This document shows positions 8,200-15,465 of a stretch of DNA of 35,318 bases, piece by piece; position 1 is the stretch's first letter; every line of letters begins with the position of its first letter. The DNA comes from Nitrospiraceae bacterium UBA6905 (GTDB taxonomy: Bacteria; Nitrospirota; Thermodesulfovibrionia; Thermodesulfovibrionales; UBA6898). The notes under the pieces are model-generated. The model was not told the origin of the DNA, searched no databases, and saw only the letters and a program-made list of their open reading frames with translations. The translations under genes were made by a program, and so were the position numbers. Location: positions 1 through 35,318 of the forward strand of contig DKBH01000067.1 in NCBI GenBank assembly GCA_002451165.1. Reading direction: 5' to 3'.

Positions 8200-8275
8200 G
8201 CTGCTCCGCAGCATTGCCGCTACATCTGCCCAAGAAACAGACAGGGTTGCCTAATAATGAGGCAGAAGAGCCCTG
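8200..8275. promoter_or_regulatory. Candidate activator-binding region upstream of the sigma-54 promoter
   Basis: GCTGC-TCC-GCAGC is a perfect 13-base dyad at 8200-8212, about 137 bases upstream of the predicted start of the sigma-54 promoter, the usual range for an enhancer site. Nested dyads follow: CAGGG (8242-8246) with CCCTG (8271-8275), and TGCCT (8248-8252) with AGGCA (8260-8264). No exact TGT-N10-ACA NifA site was found. Confidence 0.35.
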
Positions 8276-8316
8276 CCTTTATGATGCAAGCAGCTGATCT
8301 CAAATGATTTTCAATT

Positions 8317-8333
8317 TGGCAATCCACTTGCAT
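8317..8333 (+). promoter_or_regulatory. Sigma-54 (-24/-12) promoter of the amidotransferase-glnB-glnA genes
   Basis: TGGCAA-TCCAC-TTGCAT matches the sigma-54 consensus TGGCAC-N5-TTGCW at all but one key position, with correct spacing. The predicted start is about 8342-8343, only 3-4 bases before the ATG at 8346. A stop codon in frame at 8334-8336 rules out an upstream start, so the mRNA would be essentially leaderless. A CAAAT-N8-ATTTG dyad (8301-8318) overlaps the -24 element. Confidence 0.7.
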
Positions 8334-8345
8334 TAGTACTCGTGC

Positions 8346-9044
8346 ATGTCAGTCCTGATTCTCAAGAACATCAGCAGTGAGGGACCGGGTACGATTGAGG
8401 TCTTTCTTGACCGGAATCACATTCCTTGCGGAGTTGTCGATCTGACGAATAGAGAGTTCCCCGATGCCTCGGCATATGATGCGCTGGTCATGATGGGTGG
8501 CCCGATGAGTGTGAATGAAGCTGACCGCTACCCCTATATAGCACAGGAAGCTGAACTTGCACGGACGTTCATGCTGCAGGGCAAGAAGGTCTTCGGCGTC
8601 TGCCTCGGTGCGCAGATCATGGCTAAGGCGCTCGGAGCGCGGGTATATCCGGGAACGGAAAAGGAGATCGGATGGTACGACATCGAGCTTGTGGGCGGCG
8701 GGCTGAACGATCACCGCATGAACCTGTTGGCAGGTGAAGGCAAGGAAGCCGCCGGGAAGACCTTCAAAGTATTTCACTGGCATGGCGAAACCTTCGATAT
8801 ACCGCAGGGAGCCGTGCGTCTTGCTCAGTCGAAGTTGTATCCGAATCAGGCGTTCCGTTTCGGCAAAAACGCCTATGCATTCCAATTCCATATCGAGGCG
8901 ACGGAAGATATGATCTTTGCGTGGCTCGAGCATGAGGCGGTGGACCTTGACCGTATCGGCCGTGACACGAAAATGTTCTCCACGGACTATGCCCGTCGGG
9001 CAAACGATTTCTATAAGGCGTTCTTTACAACGGACGAGGCATGA
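8346..9044 (+). CDS. Class I glutamine amidotransferase domain protein
   Basis: A 232-residue GMP-synthase-like amidotransferase. Family members release ammonia from glutamine or act on related amides, with Cys, His and Glu as triad: here Cys86 in FGVCLGAQ and His182-x-Glu184 in QFHIEAT. The HWHGETFDIP block (about 144-153) is typical of the stand-alone GuaA-type group. The acceptor is unknown because no synthetase domain is fused or adjacent. It is first in a run with glnB and glnA and is divergent from a NifA-type activator, so a role in glutamine or ammonia handling is a fair inference. The start must be ATG 8346: the frame is closed just upstream and the next Met (49) is inside the conserved core. 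No ribosome site is visible. Confidence 0.9.
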   Translation: MSVLILKNISSEGPGTIEVFLDRNHIPCGVVDLTNREFPDASAYDALVMMGGPMSVNEADRYPYIAQEAELARTFMLQGKKVFGVCLGAQIMAKALGARVYPGTEKEIGWYDIELVGGGLNDHRMNLLAGEGKEAAGKTFKVFHWHGETFDIPQGAVRLAQSKLYPNQAFRFGKNAYAFQFHIEATEDMIFAWLEHEAVDLDRIGRDTKMFSTDYARRANDFYKAFFTTDEA

Positions 9045-9135
9045 CAACAGAAAGACCGGCATATCGAAAGATACCGATCGTATTCGTCTATCCGGTTATG
9101 TGCTATGCACAATAATGAGCAACAGGAGGTGAGAT

Positions 9136-9474
9136 ATGAAAAAGATCGAAGCAATTATAAAGCCGTTCAAGCTTGACGAAGTCAAGGACGCGCTTAACGA
9201 GATCGGCATCCAGGGAATGACCGTGACGGAGGTCAAAGGCTTCGGCAGGCAGAAGGGCCATACCGAACTGTACCGCGGCGCTGAGTACATCGTGGACTTC
9301 ATACCTAAAATCAAGCTGGAGATCGTTACATCGGACAAGCTTGCGTCGCAGGTTGTGAGCACCATCGAGAAGGTGGCCAAAACCGGCAAAATCGGGGACG
9401 GAAAGATTTTCGTCTCTTCCGTGGAAGAGGTCATCCGCATCAGGACCGGTGAACAGGGCGAAACGGCAGTATGA
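9136..9474 (+). CDS. glnB: Nitrogen regulatory protein P-II
   Basis: A 112-residue protein of exact family length. P-II trimers sense ATP/ADP and 2-oxoglutarate and tune glutamine synthetase, ammonia channels and nitrogen regulators. Tyr51 in RGAEYIVDF is the uridylylation site on the T-loop; the TGKIGDGKIF B-loop (about 83-92) and the C-terminal RTGE nucleotide contact are present. Context (amidotransferase upstream, glnA downstream, no amtB) favours the name GlnB over GlnK. The start is fixed by AGGAGGTGA just upstream of the ATG. A perfect 13-base palindrome, TGTGC-TAT-GCACA (9099-9111), lies 25 bases before the start in the gap after the amidotransferase gene. Confidence 0.97.
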   Translation: MKKIEAIIKPFKLDEVKDALNEIGIQGMTVTEVKGFGRQKGHTELYRGAEYIVDFIPKIKLEIVTSDKLASQVVSTIEKVAKTGKIGDGKIFVSSVEEVIRIRTGEQGETAV

Positions 9475-9525
9475 TCCGGAACCAGCGTTTGCGCAGCAGC
9501 GTGAATGCGAAACAATGAAGTCTTT

Positions 9526-9545
9526 TTCACGCGTCTAAGCGTGAA
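9526..9545. repeat. Inverted repeat between glnB and glnA
   Basis: TTCACGC-GTCTAA-GCGTGAA is a perfect 7-bp dyad 39 bases before glnA. A further GCGTGAA copy lies at 9510-9516. No T-run follows, so it is more likely a protein site or an RNA processing/stability element than a terminator. Confidence 0.4.
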
Positions 9546-9584
9546 CGTTGATATGCTTTACTACATTTATTAAGGAGGAAGTAG

Positions 9585-10997
9585 ATGACACCAAAAGACG
9601 TAATCAAGATGGCACAGGAAAACAAAGCAGTCATGGCGAATTTCAAGTTCCTTGACTTCCCCGGTATCTGGCAGCATTTTGCCGTGCCGATAGCAGAGTT
9701 AAAGGAAGAGGTGTTCGAAGACGGTCTTGGATTCGACGGCTCGTCCATCAGGGGGTGGCAGGCGATCAACACATCGGATATGCTCATCATTCCCGACGCA
9801 GAGACCGCCTTCATGGATCCGTTCATGGAATACCCGACAGTCAGTCTCATCTGTAATATTGTCGACCCGATTACCAAGGAATTCTATAGCCGCGATCCGC
9901 GCTACATCGCCCAGAAGGCCGAGGCGTACCTGAAATCAACCGGCATCGGCGATGCCGCGTACTTTGGTCCTGAAGCAGAGTTCTTCATTTTCGACGGCAT
10001 CCGCTTCGACCAGAACTCGCACAGCGGATACTACTACATCGAGTCGACCGAAGGCATCTGGAATTCCGGCCGTGAGGAAAACCCGAACCTCGGATACAAG
10101 CCGCGCCATAAGGAGGGCTATTTCCCGGTTCCTCCGACGGACAGTCAGGTAAACCTGAGGACCGAGATGGTGATGGAAATGCTGAAGTGCGGCATCTATG
10201 TCGAACGCGAGCATCATGAGGTTGCCACGGCAGGACAGGCAGAGATCGACATGCGGTTCGATTCTCTCGTCAAGATGGCTGACAAGAATATGCTCTTCAA
10301 GTACATCATCAAGAACGTTGCCCGCAGGCATGGCAAGACCGTCACCTTTATGCCCAAGCCGCTCTTTGGCGACAACGGCTCCGGCATGCACTGCCACCAG
10401 TCGATCTGGAAAAAGGGCAAGCCCCTTTTCGCAGGCAACGGCTACGCAGGACTGAGCGATTTGGCGCTCTACTACATCGGCGGCGTGCTGAAGCATGCGC
10501 ATGCGCTTGCCGCCTTCACCAACCCGACCACGAACTCATACAAGAGACTGACCCCGGGCTTTGAAGCCCCGGTCAACCTCGCGTATTCTGCCAGGAACCG
10601 CTCTGCCTCGATCAGAATCCCGACGTACTCGGCAAGTCCGAAGGCGAAGAGGGTGGAGGTCAGGTTCCCCGACCCGTCCTGCAACACCTATCTGGCGTTT
10701 TCGGCTATGCTGATGGCAGGACTCGATGGTATCGAGAACAAGATCCATCCGGGCGAGCCGCTTGACAAGGACATCTATGATCTCGGACCGGAAGAGCTGG
10801 CATCGGTACCGACCATGCCGGGCAGCCTGGATGAGGCGCTCGAGGCGCTGGGGGCAGACCATGAGTTCCTGCTCAAGGGCGATGTTTTCACCGAAGACGC
10901 TATTGAGACTTGGATTAGATATAAGAGGAAAAATGAGGTGGATGCCCTGAGGCTGAGACCCCATCCGTATGAGTTTTTCCTTTATTACGATATCTAA
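9585..10997 (+). CDS. glnA: Type I glutamine synthetase
   Basis: A 470-residue enzyme that joins ammonia to glutamate using ATP and acts as a cytoplasmic dodecamer. The Asp-50 loop region (GFDGSSIRGW, 49-58), metal site EAEFFIF (130-136), KPLFGDNGSGMHCHQS (258-273) and NRSASIRIP (338-346) are intact. Tyr398 in IYDLGPEE aligns with the adenylylation site of the GSI-beta group, so regulation by an adenylyltransferase is expected, consistent with P-II being next door. The start is fixed by AAGGAGGAAG before ATG 9585. The gene is followed within 25 bases by a strong terminator that ends the nitrogen module. Confidence 0.98.
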   Translation: MTPKDVIKMAQENKAVMANFKFLDFPGIWQHFAVPIAELKEEVFEDGLGFDGSSIRGWQAINTSDMLIIPDAETAFMDPFMEYPTVSLICNIVDPITKEFYSRDPRYIAQKAEAYLKSTGIGDAAYFGPEAEFFIFDGIRFDQNSHSGYYYIESTEGIWNSGREENPNLGYKPRHKEGYFPVPPTDSQVNLRTEMVMEMLKCGIYVEREHHEVATAGQAEIDMRFDSLVKMADKNMLFKYIIKNVARRHGKTVTFMPKPLFGDNGSGMHCHQSIWKKGKPLFAGNGYAGLSDLALYYIGGVLKHAHALAAFTNPTTNSYKRLTPGFEAPVNLAYSARNRSASIRIPTYSASPKAKRVEVRFPDPSCNTYLAFSAMLMAGLDGIENKIHPGEPLDKDIYDLGPEELASVPTMPGSLDEALEALGADHEFLLKGDVFTEDAIETWIRYKRKNEVDALRLRPHPYEFFLYYDI

Positions 10998-11020
10998 ACC
11001 GGATACGCAATATTGCCGAC

Positions 11021-11053
11021 AAAAAGGGAAGGCTGTATCGCCTTCCCTTTTTT
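11021..11053. terminator. Bidirectional terminator between glnA and the diadenylate cyclase gene
   Basis: The stem GGGAAGGC / GCCTTCCC (11026-11033 and 11040-11047) has a 6-base loop and is flanked by AAAAA and TTTTTT, so it works as an intrinsic terminator on both strands. It serves glnA and probably the convergent gene ending at 11240. Confidence 0.85.
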
Positions 11054-11239
11054 ATTGAACCACGGTCATGTGGTTTCTTTTTCCCGAATATATTTCATTC
11101 CTTAAGAGGACATTATTTTACTGTTTCCTCAGGCAGATAAGCATCCCGATATTTCCTTCTTGGAGGGGTATCGTCGAGTCGTCCTTGTGGCAAGAAGACC
11201 CGACGCCGGTATAGGGAAGGGATATGCGGCTCCCGCTGA

Positions 11240-12133
11240 TCAGACAACCCGCCTGCTGATTAGCGGCTCCAGGGTCGCAGCTACAGCCCCTTTTTCGAAA
11301 ATCGTCACCGTGCCGGAGCTTTCCGATACCACAACGGCTACTGCTGCAGTTCTGCGGGTGATGCCGGCTGCTGACCGGTGGCGTGAACCCAGCCCCCGCA
11401 GCTTTTTCGTACTGACACGTTCGGCATCGAGGTGGCGGCCGGCTGCTTCCACGGTCCCGTCGGCAGCAATGATGATCGCTCCGTCAAGCTGGCACAGTTC
11501 CTTGATGCTCTCAACAACTTCGGGACGGGTGATGATGCGCTCCCGTTTGGGATAGCCCTTAAATGGGTTGAAGACAAGCTGATGGGATGTTTCCAGAACA
11601 TGTTTCTCATCGCCGATAACAAACATCGTACCGATGGATTTCCCCTCCCTCCCGAGCGCGCCGATGTCGAGGGCAATATCGATGGTTGCCATGATGATCG
11701 GAAATGCCGGGTTCTTGATAAGAGAGTGTGCATCAAAGGGAAAATCCTCACTCCAGGAATGCGTAAGATCATGGATCGTTATGGTGTCCAGATGGCGCTT
11801 CCCTGATGGGCCGAGAACGCAGACAACCTTGCAGTCAATGTCGATCACCTTCTGCAGGACACCATGGAGGAAGGCATACTTGATCCTTGAGAAGCGCGTT
11901 TGGTTCCCCGACCAGTTACGGATGAGCGGAACACCGCCCTGTTTGAGTTCGGCTGACGATATATCGAGACTTCGCGGGACTACCAGCACGATGGGGTCGT
12001 GATGCAGGTGGCGAGTTTTCAAAAACCACAGGACATGGGATCGGGAGCTGACAAAGAGAAACAGCTTCTGGCTTCCTGTGGCATCGGCCAGCTGCAGTGC
12101 GATTTTTATGATCGTAAGGTTCTGATCCTGCAT
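11240..12133 (-). CDS. Diadenylate cyclase, DacZ-like (c-di-AMP synthase)
   Basis: The C-terminal half (about 150-297 from the chosen start) is a DAC/DisA_N domain that makes c-di-AMP from two ATP. The catalytic DGA triplet appears in LDGAIIIAADG and the RHR triplet in LGSRHRSAAG, with the expected spacing. The N-terminal half is an alpha/beta domain with no membrane segment and no DisA-type DNA-binding tail. This order (alpha/beta domain, then DAC) matches the soluble DacZ type described in archaea, not DisA, CdaA or CdaS. The frame is open back to a TTG at 12187 and has ATGs at 12157 and 12133. I chose 12133 because conserved sequence begins right after it, but no clear ribosome site decides. 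Neighbours do not suggest a target; a phosphodiesterase is not seen. Confidence 0.85.
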   Translation of the reverse strand: MQDQNLTIIKIALQLADATGSQKLFLFVSSRSHVLWFLKTRHLHHDPIVLVVPRSLDISSAELKQGGVPLIRNWSGNQTRFSRIKYAFLHGVLQKVIDIDCKVVCVLGPSGKRHLDTITIHDLTHSWSEDFPFDAHSLIKNPAFPIIMATIDIALDIGALGREGKSIGTMFVIGDEKHVLETSHQLVFNPFKGYPKRERIITRPEVVESIKELCQLDGAIIIAADGTVEAAGRHLDAERVSTKKLRGLGSRHRSAAGITRRTAAVAVVVSESSGTVTIFEKGAVAATLEPLISRRVV

Positions 12134-12415
12134 GCGTACTTGTAGGTATACTACCATAAAGGATACCTGCCGGGCGTGCGGGCGCAATGTGCTGCATGGC
12201 GAAAAGCGCGGCAGCGTGAGCTGTCAGATCCTTCCCCAATCTCTGCAGGGACAAGGTTCCGGAGTGGTCGCGCGGAACCCCCAGCGCTTTCAGACCGGCG
12301 GTTTTTGTCGGATGCTGAATAAAGGAGCAGCCGGGCTTACGCTTTCATTAACTCTTTGGGCAACACTGAAAAACTGTTATCAGACATCAGGTTCATTTTT
12401 TCGACAGCCCTAGGG

Positions 12416-12421
12416 TATGAT
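12416..12421 (+). promoter_or_regulatory. -10 element at leaderless distance from rfaE1 ATG
   Basis: TATGAT is followed by AAATTC and then ATG 12428, which places transcription start on the A of the start codon. No ribosome site is at normal spacing. A weak -35 (TTCATT, 12392-12397) lies 18 bases upstream. Confidence 0.4.
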
Positions 12422-12427
12422 AAATTC

Positions 12428-13387
12428 ATGGATTTTCAGAAAATCATACGGGCCTTTCGGAAGAAAAAGATCCTGGTAATCGGCGACGTCATCCTTGATC
12501 ACTATATCTGGGGAAAAGTAAACAGGATTTCACCCGAGGCACCGGTGCCGGTCGTGGAGGTGACGCGGGAGAGTTTTCTCCTGGGCGGCGCTGCAAATGT
12601 TGCCCATAATATCGTTTCCCTTGGTGCGCAAGCTTCGGTGATCGGTATCATCGGTGAAGATATTGCCGGTGAGGCAGTGAAGAGCATCCTCGACCAAAAA
12701 GGTGTCGACTGCAGCGGCCTGTTCTTGGAGAACCGGCCGACTACGGTCAAGACGCGGGTCATTGCGCACAACCAGCAGGTGGTGCGGTTCGACCGTGAGG
12801 ATAGCAAGTATGTCGACGGCAGGATACTGAAGGGCATCCTTTTGCATATCCGGTCGGTATTGAAAGGATATGATGCGGTGATCGTTTCCGATTATCGAAA
12901 GGGAATGGTGACCGCAGGTCTGGTCAAGGGGATCCTGCATAAGACGCGACCGGCAAATCTCTATGTCGCTATCGATCCGAAGGTGGGACATTTTGATTTT
13001 TATAAGGGGGTATCTCTCATCACGCCGAACCTTGCCGAGGCATCTCAGGGGTCTGGTGTGGAGATACGGGACGATGCCTCGCTTGTGAGGGCAGGGCGTG
13101 TGCTCATGAAAAAACTATCCCTTTCGGCCGTGCTCATCACTCGGGGGGAGCAGGGCATGAGCCTCTTTGAAAAGGACCGGATTACCCATATCCCGACGGT
13201 CGCACGGAAAGTATATGATGTTACCGGAGCAGGAGATACGGTCATCTCGGCCTTTACTCTTGCATATGCAGCCGGTGCGAGCCTAGAAGACGCCGCAGTA
13301 ATAGCTAATCATGCTGCCGGCATTGTCGTCGCAGAAGTGGGTACTGCCGTAGCGTCTCCAGAACAGCTGAATGAATCATTTTCATAA
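12428..13387 (+). CDS. rfaE1: D-glycero-beta-D-manno-heptose-7-phosphate kinase
   Basis: A 319-residue ribokinase/PfkB-fold enzyme matching the kinase half of HldE. It phosphorylates heptose 7-phosphate at C1 on the way to ADP-heptose for the LPS inner core. The N-terminal signature GDVILDHYIWG (19-29) with RISPEAPVPVV, the GGAANVAHN substrate block (53-61) and the VTGAGDT catalytic motif (Asp270) are present. The protein ends after the kinase domain, so the adenylyltransferase must be a separate gene outside the window. The frame is open to 12356, but ATG 12428 matches the family N-terminus and has a -10 box right before it. Together with the GT9 heptosyltransferase it shows the cell makes heptose-containing LPS. 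Confidence 0.93.
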   Translation: MDFQKIIRAFRKKKILVIGDVILDHYIWGKVNRISPEAPVPVVEVTRESFLLGGAANVAHNIVSLGAQASVIGIIGEDIAGEAVKSILDQKGVDCSGLFLENRPTTVKTRVIAHNQQVVRFDREDSKYVDGRILKGILLHIRSVLKGYDAVIVSDYRKGMVTAGLVKGILHKTRPANLYVAIDPKVGHFDFYKGVSLITPNLAEASQGSGVEIRDDASLVRAGRVLMKKLSLSAVLITRGEQGMSLFEKDRITHIPTVARKVYDVTGAGDTVISAFTLAYAAGASLEDAAVIANHAAGIVVAEVGTAVASPEQLNESFS

Positions 13388-13468
13388 CGGCGAAATGTAC
13401 AGGAATCAAGGAGCAGTATGGACAGCACGGGGACCTGAGTACCCACGTCGGACAATGTACGGAGAGAT

Positions 13469-14503
13469 ATGACAACGGCAATTGCACTCTATTCAGGCGG
13501 ACTTGACAGCACGCTGGCGATCCTCGCGGTCATGAAGCAGGGTATCCAGGTGAAAGCGGTTACGTTTCTGAACCACTTCGGCTGTGACATCACGGACAAG
13601 TCGTCCTGCTCGAAAGACCCCTTCGCAGCTGCAGTGAAGTTCGGATTCGAGGTGAAGCTCAGCCACCTTTCCGAAAAGTTCATCAATATCGTAAAAAATC
13701 CCAAGTTTGGCCATGGCAGGAACATGAATCCCTGCATGGACTGCAGGATCCTCATGATCCGGGAGGCCAAGGAGTTCATGGATATGACCGGCGCCGAATT
13801 CATCATCACCGGAGAGGTGATCGGCCAAAGGCCTATGAGCCAACGCAGGGATGCCCTTGATATCATCGACCGGGAGACTGGGCTGAGGGGATTTATTCTC
13901 AGGCCGCTGAGTGCCAAACTACTGCGGCCGACGATTCCGGAAATGAAAGGACTCGTGAACAGGGAGCTGCTCTTCGGGTTCGGCGGCCGTACTCGAAAGC
14001 CGCAGATGGCACTTGCGGCAGAGTTCGGCCTGACTGAATATCCTGCGCCTGCCAGCGGATGCCTTCTTACCGAGCCGAACTATTCCTATCGCCTCAGCGA
14101 ACTGCTCTCGCATGAAAGCGATCCTTCTCTGGAAGATCTGAATCTGCTGCGCCTGGGCAGGCATTTCCGGCTTTCGAATACCTGCAAGGTCATTGTGGGA
14201 AGAGATGAAAGGGAGAACAACGCCCTGGAAGCTGCCCTTGGAACCCGCGGTTTCTTTCTGAGGGTAGCGAGCCATGCGAGTCCGGTCGCGGTAATACGGG
14301 GTGCCGTGGATGACCGGACGATCAGGATCGCGGCAGCGCTCTGTGCGCGATATTCTGATGCAAAACTTCTCCCTGAAGTTGCCGTAAAGGTCTGGTATGG
14401 CGATGCTGTTTCGACACTGACGGTGACTCCGGCCGACGAGGCCCTCATTGAACGACACAAGATCGCCCGGAAAGAGGCCGGCAGGACATTACTAAAGGCG
14501 TAA
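13469..14503 (+). CDS. PP-loop ATP pyrophosphatase, tRNA-thiolation-like (ThiI/MnmA-related)
   Basis: A 344-residue protein. The N-terminal domain has the PP-loop SGGLDS (9-14) that adenylates a substrate, as in MnmA, ThiI and related sulfur-transfer enzymes. A CMDC pair follows (Cys89, Cys92 in NMNPCMDCR), and a third conserved-looking cysteine sits in ASGCLLT (Cys198). Such cysteines often carry persulfide or an iron-sulfur cluster. The C-terminal 130 residues form a separate domain that resembles the RNA-binding/DUF814 type more than any catalytic module I know. The likely role is tRNA sulfur modification, but the substrate is not determined. The start has GGAGAG shortly upstream. It is convergent with hisF, and a 6-bp dyad (TCAGGC-CTCAGA-GCCTGA, 14507-14524) bridges the two stop codons. 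Confidence 0.75.
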   Translation: MTTAIALYSGGLDSTLAILAVMKQGIQVKAVTFLNHFGCDITDKSSCSKDPFAAAVKFGFEVKLSHLSEKFINIVKNPKFGHGRNMNPCMDCRILMIREAKEFMDMTGAEFIITGEVIGQRPMSQRRDALDIIDRETGLRGFILRPLSAKLLRPTIPEMKGLVNRELLFGFGGRTRKPQMALAAEFGLTEYPAPASGCLLTEPNYSYRLSELLSHESDPSLEDLNLLRLGRHFRLSNTCKVIVGRDERENNALEAALGTRGFFLRVASHASPVAVIRGAVDDRTIRIAAALCARYSDAKLLPEVAVKVWYGDAVSTLTVTPADEALIERHKIARKEAGRTLLKA

Positions 14504-14513
14504 CAATCAGGCC

Positions 14514-15353
14514 TCAGAGCCTGACCGGTACACCCCGCTCTTTCAGGAATTCCTTTGCTTCACGCACCGTATACTCCCTGAAGTGAAAGATCGAAGCAGC
14601 GAGTGCCGCATCCGCCTTGCCGGCAACGAGCCCGTCGTAAAGATGTTCGAGAGTCCCGGCACCTCCGGACGCGATGACCGGTATCGAGACCGTTTCGGAG
14701 ATCGTGCGGGTGAGCTCGATATCGTAGCCGTCTTTCGTGCCGTCCTTGTCCATGGAGGTGAGCATGATTTCGCCGGCGCCAAGTTCCTCCATCTTCTTTG
14801 CCCACGCAACAGCATTGATCAGCTTCATCTGCCGGCCGCCATGCGTTGAAATGGCCCAGGTGAGTCCGTCCACAGGGAGTTCGAGCATAACGTCCCTGAG
14901 TGAAGCATCACTGAACCAGTCTTCTCCAGTGGCGTTCGCCATATTATCAGCAACCCGCTTCGCATCGACCGCAACGACAATACACTGGCTGCCGAATTTC
15001 TCCGCTGCCCGGCTGATAAAAAAAGGATCTTTCACTGCGGTGGTATTGATCGATACCTTGTCGCACCCGGAGTTCAGGAGGGCTCGGATGTCGTCGATGG
15101 ACTTGATGCCGCCGCCGACGGTAAGGGGCATAAACACGTCGGTGGCGGTTCGTTCGACAACATCGAGGATGATCTTCCGCTTTTCATGGGAAGCAGTGAT
15201 GTCGAGGAAGATCAGTTCGTCTGCTCCCTGCTCATCGTAGAACCGGGCATTTTCAACCGGATCTCCTGCATCGCGCAGATTGACAAAACTCACACCCTTG
15301 ACAACGCGACCGTCTTTTACGTCAAGGCAGGGGATGATACGTTTTGCCAGCAT
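14514..15353 (-). CDS. hisF: Imidazole glycerol phosphate synthase, cyclase subunit
   Basis: HisF closes the imidazole ring in histidine synthesis using ammonia from HisH. It is a TIM barrel with the catalytic pair Asp11 (IPCLDVKDG) and Asp130 (VVAVDAKR), and phosphate-binding loops at VGGG (79-82) and ASGGAG (228-233). At 279 residues it is 20-27 longer than usual. The extra stretch lies between AKRV and the STHGGR strand (about 134-165), where most HisF proteins have about eight residues. The frame extends upstream to 15410, but ATG 15353 gives the normal MLAKRIIPCLD start. TATTAT ends 7 bases before it and no ribosome site is present. hisA lies 112 bases upstream in the same direction; hisH is not in the window. 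Confidence 0.95.
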   Translation of the reverse strand: MLAKRIIPCLDVKDGRVVKGVSFVNLRDAGDPVENARFYDEQGADELIFLDITASHEKRKIILDVVERTATDVFMPLTVGGGIKSIDDIRALLNSGCDKVSINTTAVKDPFFISRAAEKFGSQCIVVAVDAKRVADNMANATGEDWFSDASLRDVMLELPVDGLTWAISTHGGRQMKLINAVAWAKKMEELGAGEIMLTSMDKDGTKDGYDIELTRTISETVSIPVIASGGAGTLEHLYDGLVAGKADAALAASIFHFREYTVREAKEFLKERGVPVRL

Positions 15354-15360
15354 CTCAGCA

Positions 15361-15366
15361 ATAATA
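15361..15366 (-). promoter_or_regulatory. -10 element at leaderless distance from hisF ATG
   Basis: TATTAT on the minus strand is followed by 7 bases (TGCTGAG) and then the ATG. The GAG touching the ATG is too close to serve as a ribosome site. No convincing -35 is present. Confidence 0.4.
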
Positions 15367-15465
15367 CGGAGCAAGGCGAAGCAGCACAGAGTATACAGCG
15401 CAGAAGCCATCAGAGGGAATAAACGGCAGGAATAACGTCTCGAGCTTCTCGTTATGCCGCATCCG

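Noticed and set aside
13424..13444. Six-codon ORF after an AAGGAG site between rfaE1 and the PP-loop gene
   Set aside because: Too short to judge, no regulatory codons or hairpin, and likely a chance match.
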